Positions 56,156-64,000 of a DNA stretch of 64,000 nt are shown here, piece by piece. The translations under genes were made by a program, and so were the position numbers. How positions within the stretch are numbered: position 1 is the stretch's first letter; each line of letters begins with the position of its first letter. The notes under the pieces are model-generated. The model saw only the letters and a program-made list of their open reading frames with translations. It searched no databases and was not told the origin of the DNA. The stretch is taken from NCBI GenBank assembly GCA_030770425.1, contig JASJFT010000065.1, positions 104,829-168,828 of the forward strand, given 5' to 3'. This stretch comes from Darksidea phi (taxonomy: Eukaryota > Ascomycota > Dothideomycetes > Pleosporales > Lentitheciaceae).

Positions 56156-57787
56156 AGCGGGCTGTATGCGTTGCTATCGCGGCTGGCAGGCGATGGAGCG
56201 GGCGCAAACGGAGACTTGAGGTGGTGAAAGTCAAGTTTGACTGCGGCGATGATGTGCGGGCGACCAGGATGAAAACCGGCAGGTTGGCGTTTGTGCTTGG
56301 GCCGCGTGGGGAGCGAGGTGAAATGAGCTACGGCTGGCCAGGGCCGTGCGGCGGCGCTGAGCGTATGCGCAAATCTCGGTGAATAGGGCTGCAGCCGGCG
56401 TCGTGGTGTTTGCCGTCGTCGTCGTCGTCGTCGTGAAACGGATCTTGGGCATTGAGCAGCGAGCGTACGCAATGGTGCCAGGAGGGCGACCACGTCTCTT
56501 GAGTGCCTCTGCCTAGACGCCACCACCTGCTGCGCTGATCCTTGTCTTCCGCTCTCCGCTGTGGCTGACAGATCGGACAAGGGCTGCGGCGGACGATGGG
56601 TGTCTGTCTTTGTTGGCGTGGATTCCGATGTGCCTGACGGCAACGTTGACAATGAAAGGCTGAGAGGAATGGGAAGGATGCACGCCAGCCGAACGCTAAC
56701 TAGTATGTCCGCCTGGTGGGTCGCATCTGTCAGTCCTCCTATGCCGCCTGAATTATGCTTATGCCAGCCAATCGACGCCTCTCAGCACCACGGAAGTGCA
56801 TGGCCATCTTGATTATCCACGTCGTTCAACACCGTACGCTCCGCCATCTAGCAAGGGAGTGCTTGTCCGACGTCTCCGAATGGGCAGACACCCGCAACAC
56901 CCGCAACATCACTACGCGCTGTGCATTCTGCCATACAGAATCCGTGAACCAGTGCATTCATCAACTATCTTCGTTGCTTGCGCCTCCTGCTAGAAAAGGC
57001 CTAGAAGCGCCGTTCCCAGAGCCCAGCCCGACGAATCGCGACCACCGACGCCAGCTTGCCCTCATCATTGGCCCTTGCTGGCGCCTGCCAACGAAAATCC
57101 GAAAGAAAGCGTCCACGTGAACAAAGATAACCAATGCTGCCCAATTCCAACGCCGTGTCCAAGCCAAAATAGCCCTGAGTGAAGCCGAGAACAAATCGTT
57201 CGTCATGCGCTGATCGCGTTGGGGACGGGAACGCCAGCAGGAATTCCCCGGTTCGATACTTGCCTTCTCGGACATGGGTCGACATGCCGGCGCCCTACTC
57301 GTGTTCCCACGTGTGCTATCGGACAATATTCTCGGCCGCCTCCGCCGAGTTTCAAGACAAAGAGCCACGCTATCCGAGCGTTGAAACTGTCATCACATCC
57401 GCAACCGCGCTTCACAGTCGGCCAACCCTACGGTACCCATCCGACTTTGCAACTTTCTTTTTTAGATGACGTACCAAACAGGCCTAAGTGGCTCCACTCG
57501 AAATGCGGAGAGCAATCGGGGACAAGATTCGAGACGTCTAGAGTTTGAGATTCGCGTACTAGAACTTTCGAGCATCATCGCATAAAGCGGATGCCCCGCG
57601 TTCCGTTCGGTGGATATTTGAGAAACGAAGTGATACCGGGTAATCGCTGCTTGACATCCCGGCCATGGGCGGCCAGATGGTGACGTAGGAAAGTGGCGCA
57701 GGGTATCGAAAAGACTAGAGAAACACGCGGTGAAGCCGAGAAAATAAGATACTAGTAGAACAGGTCGCATCGAAATCGGGGGTAAGC
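56156..57787. other. BEM1 promoter region and THP3 3' flank
   Basis: 1.6 kb between two minus-strand genes. Contains a (CGT)7 microsatellite at 56,413-56,433; otherwise no gene. Open frames here lack motifs. Confidence 0.5.
56413..56433. repeat. (CGT)7 microsatellite
   Basis: Seven perfect CGT units about 260 bp upstream of the BEM1 start. Confidence 0.9.
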
Positions 57788-59415
57788 TCATATCTGGCCT
57801 TTGATGTCTACTTTGCTGAAGGCCGCCTGGCGAAGGCCCTCGAAAACACCAGCGGCTTCTTTTACTTTCACGCGGACGATTCGCCCGCCCTGATCGTCGG
57901 TCTTTTCTTCGAAAATGTGCTGGGCACCATGGGCTTCGAGAAATTCACGGCAAGCGTCGTCATTATCGAAGCTGAGCTCGTCCGTGAGGAAGCGGAGCGC
58001 GACAGTCATATACCTACTTGCTGTTAGCGGTGGCAGGTGCAGAGAGGAACATGTATATACCCTCTAGAGATGTTAGCGAGAGCATGGAGTCGCTCGCGCT
58101 CGATGAACATGTCCATCAGGTAGCTTCCCATATTTTCAGCAGCGAGGTACAGCTTGAAGAATTTATGGTAGTTTCCGAGAGCCAGCGAAGAGCGGACGTC
58201 AAGGGCATGCTTGATCCATGGCTGGGTTTTGTCTGCGGGGGTTAATTCTGCCAACAGGTCGTTCATGTCGGTCTTGTTGCACGTATACACGAAATAGAGA
58301 ATGCGGTAGGCGGTGAACTCGGCAGGGTTGCCTCCCAGATTTTGCGAATACAGCGCCTTGAGCTGCGTCTGGCACTGGTTATACTCACCCAAATCCCCCG
58401 TCTCTAGTGCAATGCGGGCGTGGAGCTCGTACACCTTTACGGTGAAGGCATTCTTGATGTGCTGGACGGTAAGATCCTGGCGCAGCGACTTGAACTGGTT
58501 GCAAATGTAGCCGTACTTTTTCTCGTCTCTCCATTTCTTCGTGAGCATGGACAGCGTCTTTTCGAGCACGTGTTGAGGACGCACGGTCTCGGGATTGGGT
58601 GGCGCTGTCAGGCGGAAGTAGCTCTTTTCAAGACTTTGGTTCGTGCCGACGCAGGGCGCGGTGGACATGTCTGACTCATTATCGGGGCGCGGCGAGCTCC
58701 ACGGCGGTGTCGTCTTTGATTTGGGTTTGCCGTTCTGGAAGCGCTTTTGGCGCTTGTCCAGGTCAGCCTGGTCTAACTTACTGAAGTTGTCGCCGGAGAT
58801 GGTATTCTTCTTGTGCCGCTTTTCAGTGGGTCCGCCGGCGTAGGTGATGCGCGATTCTAGATTAGTTCTACGCCAAGGTGGGATGGACGCATCTGCCGCG
58901 CGGAGGGCAAGCTGGTCCCCGTCTTGCGACTTGCGTTTCTTAGATTGGGGAGTGTCAAAGTGCATGTTAGCAAGGCCATTGGGGGAAGTCATGGGTGCGT
59001 CGTGGCTGGACTGAGCTCGAGCGGATGCGCGTTCGTCCCTTAATATCTCTTGCGGCAGCGGATGGTTTGCCCAGTCAAGGCTGTCCAGCTGACTGCGCTC
59101 GGCGAAGAAGCCGATGATGTCCTTGAGCTTCTTCGTCATTTCTTCTCGCGAGATGCCTTTGATGGCGTTCTGTTCTTCAAAGGCGCGACCGACATATTCG
59201 CGGACGGCAGGTGGCCACTCGACCTTGGGCGGCTTTGCGGGGGATGGCGCTTCAGGCTGTGGGGGGCGCGTGAGACAGAGACGTTGGCCCAGCACTGTTA
59301 GGAGACCTACTGGAGCGGGTGGGTGCCGCAGGGTTGTGCGGGCGGGCACTGCAGTGAAGGCGGGCGGGTGCAGCGGGCTCTGAGTCCACGCCACGGTGGA
59401 GGTTGGGAACGACAT
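57788..59415 (-). CDS. THP3: SAC3/GANP/THP3 family protein (LENG8 homologue)
   Basis: Two exons (58061-59415, 57788-58016) over a 44-nt intron give 527 aa. The N-terminal half is Pro-rich and basic: VEWPPAVREYVGRAFEE, SKKRKSQDGDQ. From about residue 260 the SAC3/PCI-like region follows: CVGTNQSLEKSYFRLTAPPN, VRPQHVLEKTLSMLTKKWRD, YGYICNQFKSLRQDLTVQHI, LETGDLGEYNQCQTQLKALY, FTAYRILYFVYTCN and the C-terminal helix-winged-helix segment crossing the splice (ISRGRYMTVALRFLTDELSF). The pattern R-P-x-x-VL-x-x-[ST]L ... QFKS-x-RQDLTVQ-I is diagnostic for the Thp3/LENG8 branch, which acts with Csn12 in transcription elongation, splicing and mRNA export. Start at MSFPTSTVAWTQ; the in-frame extension upstream looks like leader. 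Confidence 0.92.
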
Positions 59416-59715
59416 GGCACGGTGAGAGCAGCTGGACAGTGCAGATGAAGAGTAACGAAGTGAGTAGCTTACAGGTGAAAACGATGGTAGAAGGCCCCGT
59501 CGCCGCTGCAGAGCGTCCGTGGTGTGGTGTTGAGGGGGGCGGGTGTCGAGGTGAGGAGGTGTGTGCGGTGAGGTGAGGCGGACGGCGTGCAACCGGGCAG
59601 CGCGCCAAGAGGCGAACTAAGGACCAATGCAGACAGGCGAATGACGGCAGGCTGGTACTATAGTAAAAGCACCCGGCCAGCCTGTGCAGCTACCCGCTTC
59701 CCATGCATGGCCTGA
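59416..59715. promoter_or_regulatory. Bidirectional promoter between THP3 and VPS36
   Basis: The two genes diverge from starts 300 bp apart, so this interval must carry both promoters and 5' leaders. A donor-like GTAAGC (minus strand, about 59,470) suggests a possible intron in the THP3 leader. No individual site is called. Confidence 0.55.
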
Positions 59716-61621
59716 ATGTTTCTGCACCAACTCGACCTGACGACGGCGCTGCGCCCATCGCTCCTGCCGGAAGAAACGCTGCTCTTCGTGCAAGATGCCG
59801 TGGGCCTGTATGAGGGGTGCGCGACCGACTGACTGCCCCGCGTGCCTCGACACCACTGACCGCCGTCCAGCAAGTTCAAGATTCCCCAGTACCAGGACGG
59901 CCAGGCCTATCTGACCTCGCACCGCGCCTGCTACGTCGACCACAATGAGCCGCGCCAAAACTCGGTCGCCGTCTTCCTGAGGGATGTCGAGCGCCCGGAC
60001 TTCTATGTACGCTATGTATGCTGAGCTGCGTTTGCTGCTGCTAGTATCTGACTTGCTTCAGGCCGGCTTTCTCAAGTCTTCTCCCAAGGTCATACTCTTC
60101 CCCAAGCCGTCCAAACGGCTCTCGCGGGCTCTACCAACCGCGACAAGCAGCCCCGCCACCCCCGAACGACGAGACAGTCCGGCGCCCGCATCGGCACCGC
60201 CATTGAGCGCGACCTGGGTGTGCCCCATCTGCTCCTTCTCCAACCCCGTCCCGTCGAACTTTGACCCCTCGACCGCCAACGCTCGTACTCCTCTGCCGCC
60301 ATGCTTGGCATGTGGGATAAAGCCGCCGCTGGTGCACGTGGTCAAGGCGGCGATATCGGCCATGTCGAACCGGCAGGCACCAGCACTGCCGCCAAAAGAC
60401 GACAGAAATGGGCTGTCCGGGCCGTCAAGCGGGACGAGTGGAAGCCTCGTCTCGTCCGGGTCCAGCTCGCTCCCTTGCCCCAGATGCACATTTCAGAACC
60501 ACCCCTCGCTGACCACTTGCGAAATGTGTGGAGGTCCGCTTGCCCCCGTAGCGGATAGGCGACTTGGGTTGGCCCAGGAAATTGGGCAGGCCGAGTCTCC
60601 AGGGCCATCACCCGATAAGCCTCTCAAGGACGAGACTATCGAGTGCATCAAATTCTCATTCCGAGGCGGTGGGGAGAAGATATTTTACGAGAGGCTAAAG
60701 AATGCTCTCGTACAGCGCAAATGGCTTCTACAAAGCGCGCCTCCGATACCCAAACCACGGCCCGCTTCAGGCAATTTTGACGATAGCTATTCGACAACCA
60801 CGGCAGCACCTTCGGCAGACCTCGAGCGCAACAAAGTTGTCGGCATCGCAGGCCTGGAGCGCAGGGGCCTCGAGCAGAGGAAGAACAACGAAGCCGTCAT
60901 CGGCGGCGCCTTTGAAGATCTTGAAGCCCTCATGACTTCCGCAAAAGAGATTATTGCTCTCGCTGAGCAGTTTGCGGGTCAAGCGAACCTGGGTACCAAT
61001 GGCAGCTCCGAAGCAAGTGCGCTTGCATCTCAGTCGGCCTCGGCACTTGGCCTGGTGACTACCAAAGACATGCTTGGGTCAAGATCAGAGTCTCTCTACG
61101 TATCCGAGTTGTCGAGAAATCTAGCGGAATGGCTTACGGATGACACCCGCGGCATCTTGAGGAGAGAAGGAGGCATCATGACCCTTGTCGATCTCTGGGC
61201 TGTATTCAACCGTGCGAGAGGCGGAGTGGAGCTCGTCAGTCCCGCAGACTTTGAAAAAGCGGCGCGCCTGTGGGACAAGCTCAAGCTGCCAGTCCGACTC
61301 CGACAATTCAAGAGCGGGCTTTTGGTCGTCCAGGGACGTGATCGGACCGACGAGAAGACGATCTCAAGTTTACTCGCCTGGCTGAAAGAGCAATACAACG
61401 AGCCTGCAGACATAGAGGCGCTGTGGGATGGGCAGCAGTATGGAAAAGGCGTCACAGCCCAGGAGACCGCGGAGCGCTTTGGTTGGAGTGTCGGTGTTGC
61501 TACAGAGGAACTGGAAATGGCTGAAGAGGCTGGCGCTCTCTGCCGCGAGCAAGGTCTCGATGGAGTGAGGTTTTGGGAGAACTGGCTTGTCAAGTTACCG
61601 TTTGGATCAAGTACGGATTGA
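59716..61621 (+). CDS. VPS36: ESCRT-II subunit Vps36 with two NZF-type zinc fingers
   Basis: Three exons (59716-59816, 59871-60006, 60062-61621) join in frame to 598 aa. GLUE domain at 1-100, built across both introns: MFLHQLDLTTALRPSLLPEE, LLFVQDAVGLYEGKFKIPQY, YLTSHRACYVDH, RDVERPDFYAGFLKSSPKVI. Two zinc fingers lie in the insert: WVCPICSFSNP...PPCLACG (Cys 133, 136, 160, 163) and LPCPRCTFQN...TCEMCGGPL (Cys 216, 219, 230, 233). The C-terminal half has the Vps36 winged helices (ETIECIKFSFRGGGEKIFYE, LNRFL-like VYVSEL, IMTLVDLWAVFNRARGGVEL, QFKSGLLVVQGRD, FGWSVGVATEELEMAEEAGA). Binds phosphoinositides and ubiquitin at endosomes and sorts cargo into multivesicular bodies. The fingers in the GLUE insert are as in yeast. 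Confidence 0.95.
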
Positions 61622-62731
61622 ATACCGTCTGACCGGCTACCTATTCGCCAACATTGCATCGTCAACGATGCTCACTTCAATCGCGCAGGCATAGATTCCA
61701 TCCCCGCTAGGAGCGCTCTCGACCTAGAACGTGGCATTAACGAGTAGCAACATATCTCAAACGTCGAAGCATATCGCAAGGAGTATCGCGATGACTACCG
61801 TGAGGGTGACCGATTGTAATCCGAGAGCAAACGGTAGAAATCCAACATCGAATGCTAAAAGTCCGACGACGAACGGGGACACGACCTACGCGCGGGCCGT
61901 GAAATACGGGCCCTTGTCACCCTGCAAATGAGAGGCTCGAGAAAAAGAGAGCGCGGTTTCACAGCGGAATCGCTACAGAATTCTTAGTGGATCTGCTCCG
62001 AGATTTAACGGCATGCAACCGACGAGGACAATGTGGAGATTGACGCTCTACTAGCTCTGGGTAGAGGTTTTTTGGTGTGGCTTCCCTCGATACCCCTCTT
62101 TTTCTTACGGTAATGCTTCGGCAGGATGGTGTCCTTGGGCTGTCATCTTCGGTTGGGTCATGTCTGAATATGGCTGTTCTCAGTTCGACACTTGTTCAAG
62201 TCACCATGGCCTGGTCTCTAGTTCTCTCAATCGAAGCCGCCACCACAGAGACTCGGGTAAGGTGGTAACACTATTCACAGTGAGTCTATAGAAATACCTC
62301 ACTCCTTCATTAGTCAGATCGCTCAGCCGATACTAGCCTGCTATATCGTGAAGCATTCAGAGCGTTCCTTCGTGTCTGAGGTACATGATTAGTTGGCCAA
62401 CATCACGTCGTCACTCTTTCACGTCCTCGAGACGACCATGAGGTTCAGCCGAAGCTACCCTTTTGTCGTTCTGCAGCAGTCTGAGGTGCAGGTTAGCATT
62501 GACCAATTAAATATTCGTCCGATCTCGGCGTTTGCTCCTGCGACCCCGAAGCGAAACTGGCCTGAGCGCTAACTTTTACTGACGCGACTCCGTTTGTTCA
62601 CCACCCGCTCCTTTTGCCAGCTCGTTTAGCGCGGACACGCGAGTGCTTCTCTTACGAAAAAGCGGCTGGAGGGAAAGGGATTACATGCAGCACAGGAAGA
62701 GAGAATTTGTGAATCACAGGAGGAAGCTGCA
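61622..62731. other. Intergenic, no gene recognised
   Basis: 1.1 kb with VPS36 3' flank and the promoter of the next gene. Short frames lack motifs. Confidence 0.5.
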
Positions 62732-63815
62732 ATGGGGAAGGAGAGAGCTGGACAAACAGCCTTGAGCGTACCAATGGGTGAGCAGAAGTTTACACATTCG
62801 ACTATTCAAAGCGCAGCGGAACTGGGCGACGTACCGTGGAGCGCACCACCGCTGCCGAAACCGAAGCTACCGTCTACGATTCCCTCGCTACCCACATCGA
62901 GCATGCCTACAAAGACGGCGATCTCCTCGAAAGACGAAGCCGAGCTCAAAACATGGAATACACATAATCTGGGGTTACGAATAGGCGCGGATGCGTTGGC
63001 TGCGGCCTCCGCAGGTGTGTTGGTTGCGCCCATCATTACGATGATCGACAAAGGCATCATTGAGAATGCTAGCGGGAGGAGTACGCTGGGGGAGAGCTTG
63101 AAGAATAGTGCGAGGAATTTGTTGCTGAAGCCGCATCGATTTCTCGCTAGTAAGCCATTTGCGCTGATCTTTGTACGTTGCCTACTTTCTTGTCTGCGTG
63201 GAAGGATTATGCTAACAGCGGCCTGCGTGCACTTAGAGTCTCTACTTCGGCACATACTTCACAGCAAACTCCATTGACACCACATCCTCAATATTACACA
63301 GTAGAAGGGTTACCGAGACCACTGCCGGAACAAGCAAGTTCGTAGCCACAAGCACGGCGAATCTAGCACTCTGCCTCTACAAGGACAACCGCTTCACCCA
63401 GCTGTTTGGCTCCGCGGCCTCCGCGCGACCCGTTCCACTCCCCACCTTCGCCCTCTTCACTGTCCGAGACTGCCTTACCATCTTCGCCTCGTTCAACCTC
63501 CCACCGCTCCTAGCTCCGAAACTAGAAGAGAAGATGGGCGAGGAGATGAGGAAGTACGTAGGTGCAGCTACCGTGGCGCAGTTCGTTACACCCGCGGCGG
63601 TGCAGATCGTGAGCACGCCACTCCATCTCCTCGGACTGGATCTTTACAACAGGCCGGGAGTTGGGTTGCTTGGGACAGAGGGGAGGGCCGGACGAGTCGT
63701 TAGAGACTGGGCAAAGTCGGCGTTTGCGCGTATGGGACGTATCATCCCTGCGTTTGGCGTAGGAGGCGTGGTTAATACTAAGGTCAGGAGGAACTTGATG
63801 GAGAAGCTCGAATAA
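62732..63815 (+). CDS. Conserved fungal membrane protein of unknown function, possibly mitochondrial
   Basis: Two exons (62732-63172, 63237-63815) over a 64-nt intron (donor GTACGT, branch GCTAAC, acceptor CTTAG) give 339 aa. Distinctive segments are NLGLRIGADALAAASAGVLV-APIITMIDKGIIENASG, LLLKPHRFLASKPFALIF joined to SLYFGTYFTANSIDT, ATSTANLALCLYKDNRFTQL, PTFALFTVRDCLTIFASFNL-PPLLAPKLEE and VTPAAVQIVSTPLHLLGLDL. Several are moderately hydrophobic, amphipathic helices with Gly/Ala patterns, as in mitochondrial inner-membrane proteins. I do not recognise a named family; the mitochondrial location is inference. An internal Met (MGEQKFTHS) is an alternative start. Confidence 0.75.
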
Positions 63816-64000
63816 AAAACTGGGAGCTAAATGCATAGAAAACAGAAATAGAGGGTAGAGGGTACCTCACGTCGATTATGGGACTTGGGGGGGGGGGGGG
63901 GGGGGTTTTTGGGGTTTGATGGGGGGCTATATAAAATTTGGAAAATTTGTAGACCACCATTTTTTGGAGATTGAAGGGGGGGGTTGGGGGGTTTTTTTGG
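63816..64000. other. 3' flank and low-quality G/T homopolymer sequence
   Basis: From about 63,889 the sequence is dominated by long G and T runs (including about 17 G in a row), resembling the poly-T gap at 12 kb. Likely a contig end or base-calling artefact. Confidence 0.65.

Noticed and set aside
55647..56219. 190-codon plus-strand frame over the BEM1 5' end
   Set aside because: Shadow of BEM1 exons and introns; no conserved sequence.
1..64000. CRISPR arrays, rRNA genes, bacterial operons
   Set aside because: No regular spacer-repeat arrays, no rRNA-like conserved stretches and no operon structure were seen; the window is eukaryotic.

Overview
The window is nuclear DNA of a filamentous ascomycete, most likely a Dothideomycete. 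The evidence is short introns (about 45-75 nt) with GTRNGN donors, CTAAC/CTAAT branch sites and YAG acceptors; a MSB2 signalling mucin; HET, NLR and caspase-like allorecognition proteins; and decayed repeats with the C-to-T / G-to-A pattern of repeat-induced point mutation (RIP). Class and species are inference. No bacterial operons or CRISPR arrays are visible.

Layout. 1-6.2 kb: conserved genes on the minus strand, COPI beta-prime (SEC27, running off the left edge) and the mucin MSB2. 6.2-11.8 kb: a long stretch without a recognisable gene. 11.84-12.07 kb: a poly-T / N assembly gap. 12.2-39 kb: an accessory region with intact genes (caspase-like protein, DUF6594 membrane protein, SDR, 2-oxoglutarate oxygenase, DUF7587 protein, HET-domain protein, GIY-YIG/Mug113-like protein) among many broken ones (multi-TM protein, aminoglycoside-phosphotransferase-like, NAD epimerase, MFS transporter, a DUF3435-like recombinase tail, a HET-TPR remnant, DUF7104 repeats), plus a MITE-like element and an AT-rich repeat. 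A tRNA-Glu(CUC) gene lies at 16.6 kb and carries two insertions. 39.2-47.2 kb: an ABCC transporter, an R3H protein and a secreted M28 aminopeptidase. 47.6-53.4 kb: a pogo-like transposase relic and a hydrolase/NB-ARC/TPR NLR with two frameshifts, followed by a better preserved copy of the repeat seen at 25.5 kb. 54.1-63.8 kb: housekeeping genes BEM1, THP3-like (LENG8 family), VPS36 and a conserved membrane protein. The last 120 bases are low-quality G/T runs.

How the genes relate. MSB2 and BEM1 both belong to cell polarity / MAP-kinase signalling but are unlinked here. THP3 and VPS36 are divergent over about 300 bp. The 12-53 kb block gathers several classes of non-self-recognition and cell-death genes with RIP-decayed mobile-element sequence, the usual make-up of a fast-evolving fungal compartment. 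The 24-29 kb part looks like the remains of a small metabolic cluster in which only the oxygenase still reads through.

All exon structures were read by eye from splice signals, frame continuity and family motifs; none has been tested by transcript or database search.
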